From Helicostylum pulchrum (lineage: Eukaryota > Mucoromycota > Mucoromycetes > Mucorales > Mucoraceae): 64,000 nt of DNA. The notes under the pieces were generated by a model. The model did no database searches. It had not been told where the DNA came from and worked only from the letters and a program-made list of their open reading frames with translations. The stretch is from positions 310,001-374,000 of the forward strand of contig JAIXMO010000020.1 of assembly GCA_025677825.1 (NCBI GenBank), read 5' to 3'. Shown here in pieces: positions 1 to 12,040 of the stretch (its first letter is position 1; the number at the start of each line of letters is the position of its first letter). The position numbers were made by a program, and so were the translations under genes.

Positions 1-1285
1 AAATCGTATCTTCTGGCGTTGGTAAATTGATTATTACATACGTACTATATAACAAAGTTAACGATTATACAAATATACTATTGTAGGATCAGCATTGTTA
101 GTTAAAGTAGGGTATAATTTTTTTATAGTAGAGTATAAAATAGAATATGCAAACTGATAAAAAAAGCTTCTTTTCATCAGTTACCTCCTGATTCTGAAAT
201 CACAGCGGTTACTGGCTCTACTTTAGGTTCTTCTACTAGAGTTAGTTCAAAGTTGTCACTTGATACAAGTACTGTAAAAGCTCTTGGTGGTAAATTACTT
301 GGTGATACCATGTTCTATCAAAAAGTAGGTATCAAATCAAAACTTTATGCCCCAAAAAAATATATTTAAACATCTATAATAGTATTTCACAAAGAAAGCA
401 GCTGGTGATATCTTATTAGCTCCTCAACGTTTAGGAGAAATCGCCACTATTCAACTCAAGACAAGCGCCAAATACATTTTACGACGTGATGCATTCTTGG
501 CAAAGACAGAAAAAGTGACATTTGATTTAGGCATGAATAAGGGTGATGTTGTAAGTTTTTTTATATACAACTACTAATTTTTATATATCAATCTAAACAA
601 GATAATTTATTTTAGGGTTTATTGAACAAACTAATTCATTCTGTCAGTGGACCTGGTACATTAGCTATTAGTCATTACGGTGGTCTTTATCGTATTTCAC
701 TTGCTGCAGGAGAGGAATATCAAGCCAACCCACGTAACTTGATCATGTGGGATAAGCGTACTAATCCAACTCGTCTTCATTCCACTAAGGTTATTGTACC
801 TTCACCTAGATCCAGATTGAGACAATATGAAGTTGTTAGAAATATTGTAGATAGTCCTTCTCTTCAACCCAAGTTACAATACATTGAAAGTCTTTCAAAA
901 TCTCTTCGTAATTTTATGATGGGCTCACCTGTAAGAGACATACACACACATATATATATACAGATATCTTTACTGAAAGTGGTTATTTTAGGATTTCGTT
1001 AAATTAAAGGGTCCAGGTGATTTCTATTTAGCTTCTCGCGTTGAACCTCGTTTTGAAAAATCCCGATTGTTAAATGCTTTAGCTGCAGCTAATGATTCAG
1101 CATCTCAATTATTTGAAAACTCTGCCGTTTTCCCTAATTCTACTGAAACAGATACCTTTGTCGATTATACTTCAAAGAAGCACCCAGGATATGCTCAAAA
1201 GTCTACAGATGGTTTCCCATCTTGTTATGCACAAGTAGGTCCTAATGGTGTTGTTGCTTTTATTCCTGCTACAAGAGATGTCTAG
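1..1285 (+). CDS. AIM24: AIM24 family mitochondrial protein (5' end outside window)
   Basis: Spliced exons 1-21, 87-106, 181-324, 383-550, 616-930 and 992-1285 join in one frame and end at TAG. The product matches the AIM24/TRAP-like fold: a region with LLAPQRLGEIATIQL, then RRDAFLAKTEKVTFDLG, then GPGTLAISHYGGLYRISL. In yeast Aim24 is an inner-membrane protein that supports cristae/MICOS organisation; that role is known for the family and inferred here. The N-terminus with the mitochondrial presequence lies before the window. It is convergent with the TMEM14 gene, the two stop codons being about 50 bp apart. Family assignment is firm; the first two short exons rest on splice signals and frame only. 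Confidence 0.85.
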
Positions 1286-1334
1286 AATTTTTTTTGTATT
1301 ATATAAAAAAAAAGTATTTTATTTTTTTTAACAT

Positions 1335-1718
1335 TCACCAATATTCGATGATCTTTTTACTATAATAAGCGCCTGTAACAACTGAACAAATAGCAAGGGT
1401 CACAGGAAAAGGTTTTGCTGTTTTAATTGCTTTAGGAACCATACTGCATGCCATAATAACCGAGGCTGCAACGGCTGTTTCGTGGCCATATTTTTTGTTT
1501 TCTTTAATTGTGTATGCTGCAACGCCATAGATGGCTCCTACACCTACTCCTGCAATAAGCGAGGGTAATGACCGAGTACGTGTGTATCCAGCAATACCAC
1601 TACATAATGCTACCTAGTTAGTACATTTGACATTTGTATATTGTTTCCTGAAATGATTTTTTTTTCGTTACCCTGCCGTGCAAAGCGCTGTCATAAGATA
1701 ACTAGGATGCTGACTCAT
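1335..1718 (-). CDS. TMEM14 family small membrane protein
   Basis: Two exons (1718-1672 and 1599-1335) give a 103-aa protein starting MSQHPSYLMTALC and ending KKIIEYW. It has the glycine-rich GGIAGYTRTRSLPSLIAGVG signature and about four short hydrophobic helices typical of TMEM14/FAX proteins. Relatives sit in mitochondrial or plastid envelopes and are linked to haem or fatty-acid transport; no substrate can be read here. The intron acceptor at 1600 was chosen because it alone restores the conserved GGIAGY stretch; the upstream AGs shift the frame or hit a stop. The ATG lies about 400 bp from the divergent dephospho-CoA kinase gene. Confidence 0.82.
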
Positions 1719-2115
1719 GTTTTTGTTAAAGGAAAAAGGAAAAAAGAGGGGAGATTAACGCGCGACGGAAGTTTTTATTTTAAAAAAAAAGTGACTTTCA
1801 AAAGAGTTTTTTTGTATATTTAAAATGCATAATTGAACGTATGTTTTGCGCAAACAAATATATACGTTCTCCGTATCATAGGTAATTTCTTTGTTTATGG
1901 TAAACATTCTTTTCTTCGACCTTTTCGGTTAGACGCATGTTTGTCGTTTTTTTTTGCTGTTGTTGCATATTTCACTTTTTAACTTTTTATTAGCGAAGCA
2001 GACTGAGGGATGTTTGTCATGCTCCATTTATTCAGATACCGATTTTTTCCCTTGTTTTGAAAGCTTTTTATTTTTTATCTTTTTCTTTTTTCCCTTTTCT
2101 TTTTTTAAAAAAAAA
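1719..2115. other. intergenic, divergent promoter region
   Basis: This is the shared upstream region of the TMEM14 gene (minus) and the dephospho-CoA kinase gene (plus). It holds long T-rich and CT-rich runs just before the kinase ATG. I see no further gene or clear TATA box. Confidence 0.6.
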
Positions 2116-2961
2116 ATGAAGCTTATTGGGTTAACAGGAGGCATTTCCACAGGTTATTATTTTTTAAAATACTCACCAAGACTCTTCTTGTTACTAAAAG
2201 CTATTTTATTTTAAAGGAAAATCGACCGTTTCCAGTCTCTTGGCGAAACAAAGTTTGCCTATTATCGACGCCGACAAAATTGCCAGAGAAATAGTAGAAC
2301 CAGGAAGAAAAGCCAACCAACTCATTCGACAACACTTTGGAGATGAAGTCTTTTTACCCGATGGTTATTTGGATCGACCCAAGTTGGGTCAAATTATCTT
2401 TCAAGATCCCGAAAAGCGACAAATATTGAATCGTTGTACGCATCCCTATGTTCGTTGGGAAATGGCAAAACAAGCTTTTCTGTATTGGTTAAAAGGTGCT
2501 GATGTGGTTATTTTCGATGTACCATTGTTGATAGAAAGTAAACTGGATAGATTTATGAGCACTACTGTAGTTGTATACTGGTAAATACTACGGAAGACCA
2601 AAATATATAAAAAAAAATCTGACTAATGAATTTCCAAAATAGCTCTGATATATTACAGTTACAAAGATTAAGAAAGAGAGATAATTTAACCGAAGAACAA
2701 GCTATACAGCGCATGAAATCACAAATGCCCATGTCTGAAAAAGTGGAAAAAGCAGATATCGTACTCGACAATTCAAGCGATATGAAACAATTAGAAATTC
2801 AAGTCAGGAATATGGTTAAAAAGATTAAACCATCTGTATTTACATGGTTATTTGAGTATGTCGGACCACCTATGGCTATCGCATTACTATCTTTATTTGT
2901 AAAGCAATATGCACCTATTTTAATAAATACAATTGTTGATAGTGTTGCAAGTCTCAAATAA
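2116..2961 (+). CDS. CAB5: dephospho-CoA kinase
   Basis: Exons 2116-2152, 2217-2580 and 2643-2961 encode 239 aa. The P-loop GLTGGISTGKST (residues 5-16) is interrupted by intron 1 at its second glycine codon. Family motifs follow: IDADKIAREIVEPG, THPYVR, VIFDVPLLIES and QLQRLRKRD. The enzyme phosphorylates the 3'-OH of dephospho-CoA, the last step of CoA synthesis. The C-terminal 45 residues contain one hydrophobic helix (MAIALLSLFV), which suggests membrane attachment; the yeast enzyme is associated with mitochondria and lipid droplets. It is convergent with DHFR, the stop codons being about 10 bp apart. Confidence 0.9.
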
Positions 2962-2971
2962 AAAAGAGCTT

Positions 2972-3640
2972 TTATTTTCTTACATACAATGTAAACTCAT
3001 ACTCTAATTCCTTGAATTTTTGAATCCCTTCAGGTACTTGTTGTTGAACATAACTTTCTAATTCTTGATGACTAGCCAAACGGTAATGTTGTTCATCAAT
3101 GGATGGGAAAAATGTATCACAATCAATCTTGGATTTAACTCTGGTTAATATAATATGCGAACAGTTGGCATGTTGAATAGCTAATCTATACATTTGTGCT
3201 CCTCCAATAACAAATGTTCTAGCATGTTTTTTACTATTTACTGCTTCAAATGCCTTTTCTAAGGAATCAACAACAATAGTATTCTTATTCATAGCATCAG
3301 CAAGTTGTCTACAAGCAAAAAAGAAAAAAAAAAGTCAGTTTAAATAATATCTTACACACTTTTTACTCAGTATACACATTTACAAATCATAAGAGGGGTT
3401 TCTAGAAACTACAATATTAAATCGATTATCGAGTGGACGAAACTTGGTAGGAATAGATTCCCAAGTAACTCTTCCCATAATAGCTGCGTTTTGAACAGGT
3501 TGATTTTCTAATTCTTTTGGAATAGCAGTTGTAACTTGTTTAAAAAACGCCATATCTTTGGGGATACGCCATGGTAAGTTATTCAACACTCCAATACCAA
3601 GCTCTTCCGTAGCTGCTACTACAAGTGCAAATTGTGTCAT
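2972..3640 (-). CDS. DFR1: dihydrofolate reductase
   Basis: Exons 3640-3384 and 3308-2972 encode 197 aa, the usual size for a fungal DHFR. Diagnostic stretches are the N-terminal ALVVAATEELGIG, NLPWRIPKDMAFFKQV (Asp at the catalytic acidic position), AAIMGRVTWESIP, NIVVSRNP and the NADPH-binding FVIGGAQMYRLA. It reduces dihydrofolate to tetrahydrofolate for thymidylate and purine synthesis. The frame stays open upstream of MTQFALV, but those extra codons are low-complexity Lys/Phe sequence from the promoter, so MTQ is taken as the start. It is divergent from uL14m with a spacer of about 190 bp. Confidence 0.93.
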
Positions 3641-3827
3641 ATCTTTAAAGAAAAAAAGTGTAGAGAAGAAGAAAGAGAAAAAAAAGGGTCGGTTCCTTAA
3701 TAAGGACTTTCTTTTTCTTTGTGACTCTGCCTTTACTGTTAAAACCCCTCCTTTCTCCACAAGGGGTGGGCTTCCTTTTTTTTTAACAACTTCTTTCATT
3801 AACATAAAAAAAAAGTATATTTAAAAA
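3641..3827. promoter_or_regulatory. bidirectional promoter between DHFR and uL14m
   Basis: Only about 190 bp separate the two ATGs, so this stretch must hold both promoters. It contains CT/AG-rich runs and the pyrimidine-purine asymmetry common before starts in this window. No TATA box is obvious. Confidence 0.5.
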
Positions 3828-4280
3828 ATGATTGGATTAAAGGGTACACTCAACGTCATTGACAACTCTGGAGCTATTCTTGCTGAATGTATTCAAGTTT
3901 TAAGTGGTGCTCGTTTCGCCAGAGCTGGTAAATAGAAATACAACAATAATTTTTTTTTGACAAGGGTACTAATGACATGTATAGGTGACGAGATTGTATG
4001 CGTTGTTAAGCGTGCTAGACCTATTAACCCCAACATTGCCAATACTCAAGCTGCTGCACAAAAAGTAAAGAAGGGTGATGTTCGTCATGCTCTTATTGTT
4101 CGTACCAAGAAGGAAATGTCTCGTCCTGACGGCCGTACTATTCGTTTCGATGATAACGCTTGTATTTTATTAAACATCAAGAAGGAACCTCTCGGTACTC
4201 GTGTATTGGGTGTTGTTGCTGCTGAATTAAGAACAAAGAACTGGATGAAGGCTGTTTCCCTTGCTCCTAGAATTGTATAA
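3828..4280 (+). CDS. MRPL38: mitochondrial large-subunit ribosomal protein uL14m
   Basis: Exons 3828-3927 and 3985-4280 encode 131 aa, close to bacterial L14 (about 122 aa). It starts MIGLKGTLNVIDNSGAILAEC and carries the L14 signatures GDEIVCVVKRARP, KKGDVRHALIVRTKK, RFDDNACILLN and PLGTRVLGVVAAELR. The bacterial-type sequence (not cytosolic uL14/Rpl23) points to the mitochondrial ribosome. L14 packs at the intersubunit face next to L19. There is no separate cleavable presequence, as in other uL14m proteins. Confidence 0.92.
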
Positions 4281-4704
4281 ATATTGTAATTAGACGATTA
4301 TGGAAACAAAACAAAAAAAATTGTTGTCATACTTTTAGGAAAAAAAAATCGAATAATGTTTAAATTGGAAAACATTCCCCCCATATACACATACACCTCA
4401 CTCCCTTCATTTTTTTTTTATACTACTAAAAAATCAAGAAAAAAGAAAAAAAATAAAGAATACATATAGAAAAAACAAAAGTGATATGGAAAATTATACA
4501 AAAGAGAGAGATAGAGAGAGAGATTATACGCGATTGACAGAAGGATTAAAGGATTAGAGTTGCAGGATAAAACTTGTTCTGTCTTCGAAAAAAAAAATCG
4601 TTTTATTTTAGCTTTTTTTCTAAAAAAAAAAAAACTACAAAAAAAGGTGTATAAATAAAGAATATTACAAGAAAGAGAGGGAAAAAAGAAAGAAATATAT
4701 AAGA
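4281..4704. other. intergenic, 3' flanks of uL14m and MED13
   Basis: A-rich terminator-like sequence between convergent genes, with several A/T homopolymers and a short (GA)n run at 4505-4522. No coding potential or RNA gene was seen. Confidence 0.6.
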
Positions 4705-7700
4705 TTATGTATTAACAAGTAATATACGAGAAAGTCTCTCTACCAGAGCGAGATGAATTGGAAGACAGTTGCTATTCGATGGCATCACATTGACATAAGA
4801 AAGTGCATGATATTTCTTGATAATATCTCTTAGCGTACTATAAGCAGAATGATTGGTTTGATTGAATGATAAATGAATCTATAATAAAAACTATTAGCAC
4901 ATTATACTTCTTAAACATAATATATACATTACCTCAATCACTAGCGGATTACAGTTAAATAATTCGTTATTTGGATTCTCAGTTACAGGAGCAGAGTGGA
5001 TCATATAACCACTTGCCAAGGGTATCATCCAATCTTCCACTTCTGAAACTGGATCTATGCCAAGTACACCAAACGAAGCACGCTCACGTTTATTAGAATA
5101 AGCAACTCGATGATTTAACAATAGCGCCTTTGTCAATCCTGATCCAACCGTATCCACTGCTTTTTTACCTGCTGTTGTTGTCGCTGCTGCAGTATTCATC
5201 ATATTATGTGCACTTAAATTATCTGACATATTCGATACATCATGCATGCCTCGTATATCACAAGTAGGACTGATATATAACGGTGATTCAATATCTAAAC
5301 TAACAATCGCCACCTTTTCTTCTGCAGAGATACATTGAATCCAAGCTTGTAATTCGTGTTCAAACAGTAACCCAATTTTAGCAATCACAATCGTCCAAGC
5401 AAACCCAGCACGCTTAGCAATCTCTTTGGTTTTAACCCAAGCTTCTTCAAATACTCTAGCCAGATCAAGATGATAGGGTCGATTATCAAGTACACTAAAT
5501 TCGACTAATTCACCTCGATTATCAGTCCAAACAATAATCATGTATCGTTTATCAAAACTAAAACAATAGCCCATATGAAGTACAGCATGATTTTCAAGTA
5601 TATCCGGGAACGCATTTAACGCCTTTTTCAATTTAAATGGGATGGTGGTTGGTATCGGTTTCGATAAAATAAAAGGCGGTGCATACATTTCCGTGACCGG
5701 GTTTGTATCTTCTATACCCTTCATGGTGTGGTGCCTGCCCACAACCGCATGACACTTGCTGTATACTGAAAACGCAATCTCTTTTAATCCAAACTTTAAG
5801 CATCCACCAAATGACGTTGATCGTAAAATATGTTCAATAGGTACCAATTGCATCGCTAATCTTGCTCGGGTCTTTTCTGTAGTTCGTGATCCAATAGAAG
5901 CTGCATTATATGCTGCCATTAATTTACTAAAGCATCGACTAAGATCTAGATTAGACCCTAAATGAGATGCAGGGTTTACTATATAAATAACAATATGAAC
6001 ATTCTCTGCTAATGATCCTCCTAATGCTGATCCCAAGTTTTGACACTCTGCAATATAACTTTGTAACTGTATGTCCTCTGCAGATTCATTCTCTGATTGT
6101 GCTATATATAAAATATCAGCATATTGTTACTTGCTTTTTTAAAAATATATATATTCACTTACGAAGTAATGGCACAGGGACATGCCCTCTACGATAAACC
6201 CCAGTATTACCAGGCTGATGTACACCTAAATGACAAGTTTCATATAACGTACTCAACCCCTTAAAGAAATGAGTGACACTATTTTCAATCGATTCATTCT
6301 TTGGGTACACGACAAAATAATTCACATGTTTTTTGCTGGAATAAGGTTCTAATCGTAACTTTTCCCAAAACATAATTAATTTTGAAGAGCCTTCAATAAA
6401 ATCATCTTGTCTGCTGATTGTAATGTTGGGTGGTTGTAATGTATCCAAGTTCGGTTCCGCTGGTCTACGTTTCTTTACTTGATATTTCCCGTATTTAGAA
6501 TGTGTTTGATTAGTTTCTATATGTATGATAAAGTTATATGTTTAGTATATTTGAATATCCCCCCCCCCCTTTTTTTATATATATGTATATCCTTACCTGA
6601 TAAATCATAATACTGTTGCACGTTTAATGGCCCTTTCACTGTAACAGAAACAGGTAAAGGTGATTGATCAAGACACATATCGTTCATATCCGTACTCTTT
6701 CGTTGATAAAATATATCTCCCAAAACACTTTTAAAATTCTGTGTCATATAATCAACATCATTTGGTGTAGAAGGAATATGAATTGTATCTAATAATAATA
6801 ACATATAAGTTTACAACAACAAAAAAGAACCCTTTTTCTAGAAATATAAATTTTCCTTACCTCCATTAAACTTTTGTAACAAGTTTCTTCTTCTTGCAAC
6901 TAAAATCTTTGCAGATTCACCTTCATTTGCTTCAAACCCATTTGAAGACATGGACTCGATACCTCCCGAAAATGGGTATCCACCCATCACAACCTGCTGA
7001 CATAAATAATCTAAAGCCTTTGATTCTTCAGCTTCACTCATTTGTTTCTTAGTATCCAAATGAATCACACTACTAGCTACAGTACGAGGAAACGGACTAT
7101 CGTAATCCATCATCATATTTTCGATGGAAACTTGTTTCTTTATCGTCGTTACTGGTGTTGTGCGAATTAACGAACGTAAATACTTATCCTGAGCACGAAA
7201 TAAGGCCTTCAAAGTACGAGATACGCGACTTGCTTCATCTTCACTTTCACTTTCTGATTCTGATTCTTCGCTTGAACTTTCGTCTGTACTACTATGTTGA
7301 CTACTGGTACTAACCGTAGAAGTAGTAGCACTTTTTAATAGTAATATATTTGGATTACTTTCTTCTGCATTTTGTTCTTGTTGTTTAATGGTATCGGATA
7401 ATAATTTACTTGATTTTCTTCGTTCTGATTTCTTTTTACGGACAAGAGGAATATAATCGGGTTGGTAGTCACTACCCTTTCGTTTGGATTGAGGGAAATT
7501 AGGCGAATAGGTAAATTTACCTCCGTTAACGTACTTGGCATCGTTTACCATAAAGTCTATCTTTACAGGTGCAAATTGAGGTGGAACAAATGAAGGATGT
7601 TGATCGTTTGCTGGGTTCATAAATAGTGTTTCCTGTTGTTGCTGTTGTTGTTGTCGCATACGAGTAAAAGAATCGTGTTGAGCCATGCCTACTTCTAAAG

Positions 7701-10047
7701 GAGTAACAGATGCATCCTGAGATACACTATCCATATTTGTATCTAATATATGTTGTTGTTGCTTTTGATCTAATGTAACCAACTCCTTATTATCAAATTC
7801 TGTAAACGGAGGAGCTTGTTCGATGAGTGTATCCAACATTAACGTATCTTCATCAAACGGGTTTGTTTCAACAGCAGGTAATAATGTGGTGGTAGTAGCA
7901 GCTACAACGGCAGCAGGGGCAGTAGGTGTAGGACCTGATTCAAAAAAATCAAAGTCTTCTTCCGTTACGCCAAAATCAAAACTATCTAAATCACCCATAC
8001 CATCGTCTGTCCATCTATTTGGCATATCTAAAACCATACTATCCACATCCATATTATCAACAATACCAAACCCTTCCAATTCCAAATTTGGCAGATGTGG
8101 TGATTGATAAGTTGAATTGACTGCAGTAACGGTATTGGTTGTGATTGTATGAATATCACTAGTCAAATTTTTAGCGGGCAGAGGACTAGGATCGTCATTT
8201 GTCGTAGCAGGTAAAGTAGTTGTATTTAATAATTCGGGATACTCTGGTAACTGTTCATCATTATTATTATTTGGCATTGCAAAATGCGTCATGGCAAAAT
8301 CGACTAAAGATAATCCAGATTGGTACCTTGCTTTAGTACGTTGTTGTAATTGATGCTGTGGTTGAAAATTCTGCTGTTGTTGTTGTTGCTGTTGTACTGA
8401 ACTATCATCATCATCCAATACAGAGGATGACGGTGTCATGCTTGTATCGTTACGTTGACACCCAGTTGCAGAACCTGGCGTAGCTACTGATTTTGTTGCC
8501 ATAAGTGGACTAGCAATCACTGGTTCATTGATAGCTTTTTGTAATAAATTAGGCATACTGCTACTACTACTATCCTGAGATAAAGTATCCAGCACAGTAT
8601 TAATAGTCGTATCGCGTGGACAAGCATATTCCCAATAATTAGATATCTTTTCACTCCAAACTGATCTATTCCATTTATCTCCCAGGTCTTCTGTAAAACC
8701 TTGATTAAAACCAAATAATCCGTTCATGCCTGCCATTGCAGTTGGTGAAAGACGAGAAGAGGATGATACAAATATAAGACGAGATGGGTAATAAAACGTT
8801 TCGTCTGTAGGTGATACTTTAATTGCAACCAAGTTTGGTAAAATCTTTTGTTGTTGTTGTTGTTGTTGTGGCTGTTGTTGTTGTTCCTGTTGTTGTTGTT
8901 GATGATGTTTATAACTTAGTGGTGGTTGTTGAATCAAATTGGTATAGGGTATATCTAATAATAAGGACCATTTCTTTAATATGCTGTCTTCCATTTGTTG
9001 TGGTAAAGAGTAATTGTTGGTAGCAATGTAAGCTGTTTCTCCAAAAGGACTGATCATAACTAGAGGGGAAAAAAATGTTAACTTCTCCCTTCTCTCGTTC
9101 TCCTTGATAAAATGTATATACCTTTTTTGCCTCTGTTACGAATTGTTTGTATCGTGATAGGTCGAATACGCATACGACGAGTATTTGGTTGAAAGATTAA
9201 ATTAGTACTAACTAAATAAATATTGTATGAACAGCAAAGTAACGACGTTGTCAAGTGCAGTAAATTGGATTGATTCGATTTATCTTCACCAACCACATCT
9301 TGATCACTATTTGGAAATATATAAAATTCGCCTAAAGGAAAAGCACCTTTATTCTTCATTTGCCTATATACGTATTTGTTAGTTTCCAGATAAGCAATAG
9401 AGATTTCTTCCGAGTAAACTTACACATGAACTAAATTTCGAATGGACTTAATAAATAATCTATATTCATCGGAAACTGTGACAGGTGTACTGGCATTGGA
9501 TTGAGCTGAAGAGGCTATAGGTGATGCAGTTGGGGATTGAATCGTACTATAAGCGTTTTCCCAAGTGAATGAACCTACTTTAATCTCTATATATAACGAT
9601 TCAGTTACCAAATAATAATAATAATAAAAAAATAACAAAAAAGTTTCCCCTTCTTTACTTTTTCTTTACCTTCTAGCGCGTCCAAGTCATCACTTGTATC
9701 TATCTTTCCAGTATGTCTTTCATCGAACCAAAATACCCAAAGTTCAAGTACGATATCTTTTCCCGGTTCATTTGAATCAGAACTGATTGTCCATAGTGTA
9801 GGTATACTTGCCGATATTAAGTTTGTGTATGCTCTCATCAAGATATCTTTTGAGGTGTCATAATTAGGTGCACGTTTTAAATAGTTGACAAGATTATCCC
9901 TTGTACAGTGTTGATTATACACTCTATAACGTATTTGTGATACGCCACTCTATAAAATAGATTCATCTGATCAGATTAAAAAAGTCGACTTTTGTTTTAT
10001 ATATTTACCACAACGAGTATATTGGTTAAACTAGAGTCGGTGAGCAT
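4705..10047 (-). CDS. MED13: Mediator complex subunit 13 (CDK8 module)
   Basis: Nine exons (10047-10009, 9949-9670, 9586-9424, 9363-9122, 9059-6861, 6788-6597, 6516-6163, 6101-4933, 4878-4705) join in one frame to 1603 aa. The N-terminus (SSLTNILVVSGVSQIRYRVY, then LWVFWFDE) matches Med13_N. The central 2.2-kb exon is low complexity with several polyQ runs, Ser/acidic patches and a basic KRKGSDYQPDYIPLVRKKK patch. The C-terminal part (LGIDPVSEVEDWMIPLASGY, then PLVIEIHLSFNQTNHSAYST) is the conserved PIWI-like Med13_C. Med13 links the CDK8-cyclin C kinase module to core Mediator and often carries phosphodegrons. The frame is open upstream of the chosen ATG, so a small 5' extension is possible. 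Confidence 0.88.
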
Positions 10048-10505
10048 AAGTTCTAAATTTAAATAGTCATTTAATAACTGTAATTCTGACAGGATATTTA
10101 TATTGTAAAAAAAAAAAAGAAAAAAAAAGAAGAAAAAAATAACCTTTTGGTTTCCTTATGAAGCGTTTTTTCAAACACTGAAAAAAGGCTCCCTTTTAGT
10201 ATTTTTTGGCTCATTTGAATTCTCCCTGTAGTTGCGTCACGGAGCAACATTAAATCGCCCCAAAAGAGCGACAGTCACTAAATAAAAAAGCACCAAAAGA
10301 ATAAGAAAACAGCTTCTGCATTGATTTGTGATTATATTAAACTTGTAGTAAAAAGATACTTATTTAAAGAAAAAAAACAACTATAAAAATATTAATAAGG
10401 AAAGAAAAAGAATTATAGTATCAAGGTTTTAAATAATGTCGGGTTCGGTAATAGAAAGTAGATAGTGGAGGCAACAGTGATAAAATAGTTTTATTTCTAA
10501 GGTCA
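10048..10505. other. intergenic, MED13 upstream region
   Basis: AT-rich with A-runs near 10110-10140. It presumably holds the MED13 promoter. No gene was recognised. Confidence 0.5.
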
Positions 10506-10742
10506 CTATAAAACTAAACATTTCCTACCTCCAGAACCACTTCGTGGTCGCCACTCTTCTCTTGCATTTAAGAAGGTGGATGCTTCTTTGATATATTCTT
10601 CAGTATTTAATTGACTGATTTTAGTGTTAAATGGTGGTATGCCTGTTCCGAATATGAATGCGGGTTACGCCCACCAATCCAATTGCTAAAGGCGAGAGCG
10701 CATTCTTGATTACAGATATACAACAAGGATTTGTACATAGAA
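10506..10742 (-). pseudogene. degenerate coding fragment, family uncertain
   Basis: On the minus strand one frame reads KNALSPLAIGLVGVTRIH. About one base out of frame it continues FGTGIPPFNTKISQLNTEEY and a hydrophilic tail to TAG. The junction looks like a single-base deletion inside an old gene. The first segment weakly resembles the SPLAIG stretch of fungal aquaglyceroporins (MIP family), but the NPA motif is not visible, so this is only a guess. No start codon or upstream exons could be found. Confidence 0.3.
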
Positions 10743-11637
10743 AGGTACCTTTTTATGTCCTAAGGTACGTCTGTATTAGAATGAAACAAAAAGCGAATCT
10801 GTGACATTTTTGAGGATACACTCGTACCTTTATAATAAGTATTTTGATATTTTCTTTATACAGCTCTTCCTAGCGCAAGGCCATGAGATCTGCTAAACTG
10901 ACTTTTTTTCAGCTCTAAAAAAAATGCAGAATAATAAATATAAACTCCATTAAAAAGTACAGATATAAAAAAAAAAACTTACTGGTCATAATGCATTGTA
11001 AAGGAAACGAGGAAGAAAAGTGATTTATCTATTCTAAAAAAATAAATAACAGAATAAATACATCTTGGACTGATAAAATGGGTGATTAATTTTTACTCGT
11101 ATGATCTATTTAATCATTTTTATGTACGCTTGCTGTTCTACACTTGTTTCGAAAGGAAGTTCAAAAAAAAAAAAAAAAAAAAAAAAACGCGGTGATATTT
11201 ATGCCAACCGCCTGCTTAGTTAACTTTTTATTAAGGACATCATTGCCCTAATAGGGTACTTCATCCAGAAATTAAGTTTCTCTCAAGCTCCGTTTCTAAG
11301 AAAAATGTGTTTGAATAAGCCAATGTTTTATTCATCAAATTAATTGATTTTCCCAGCTTAAATTTTGTAAAGCACAGGCAACAGTGGCTAGAAATACGAA
11401 CAATATAAAAATGGTCATTGTATTCATTTAATTTTCCATTTTAATTAATAATTTTTTCATCTTGACTTCAGAAAACTCCCCTCAGCGCTACCGTATCAAT
11501 AGCAGCGAGAACTATCGCGCCTCCACCAGAGCCCGGAGACCCTGGCTCTAGGAGTCATCCGTTAAGACCATCATGAGGAAACCCTAGGAGAGACCCCAAT
11601 CAGTAAAGAAATCCCGTTGGTTAAGGAACAAAAATTT
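10743..11637. other. intergenic with a 24-A run and a short GC-rich island
   Basis: Mostly AT-rich sequence without coding signal. It contains a run of about 24 A at 11163-11186. From about 11471 to 11600 there is a clearly more GC-rich island (CCTCCACCAGAGCCCGGAGA and neighbours) unlike the flanks. The island shows no open frame that I recognise. Confidence 0.5.
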
Positions 11638-12040
11638 TGTGATGTGATCAAGCACATATACAGATAAATATTCTCATATATATTTATACATACTTGATTA
11701 TCTCACGGCTTTAACCATTATGGCTAATACATATTTATTTTAACTAAGCCTTACCAACACCATCCAGTAATAACTGATGTCTGGGTACAGGATTAGAGGG
11801 TTTCCATTATTACAAGGCTTTTCCGAAAGACTGGATTATATAATCACGGCAGGAAATTAGATATGGCAAGTGTGGCACAAACGCACTCATTTTATCTGTA
11901 AATTCAGATATGAAAAAGCTATATAAACCTCCACCTTTTTTACATCAAATAAACTTCTATCCTATTTTTGCGACTGATTACTTTCTTGTGTCTTTTGTTT
12001 TTATTTTATTTTGAATCTTTACTTAGATTCCACACAATAA
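11638..12040 (+). mobile_element. possible solo LTR or promoter relic
   Basis: The segment begins TGTGATGTGATCAAGCACAT and ends near TTCCACACA. It holds an internal TATA-like CTATATAAACC at about 11939-11949 followed by a pyrimidine-rich stretch, an arrangement like an LTR U3-R. I could not find a target-site duplication or a second copy in the window. It may therefore be an ordinary unannotated promoter or transcript. Confidence 0.22.

Noticed and set aside
1600..1616. Alternative acceptors giving VALCSGIAGY in the TMEM14 gene
   Set aside because: They shift the frame relative to exon 1 or create a stop; only the acceptor at 1600 gives the conserved GGIAGY.
3641..3805. In-frame N-terminal extension of DHFR
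   Set aside because: It reads Lys/Phe low-complexity sequence from the shared promoter; DHFR begins conventionally at MTQFALVVA.
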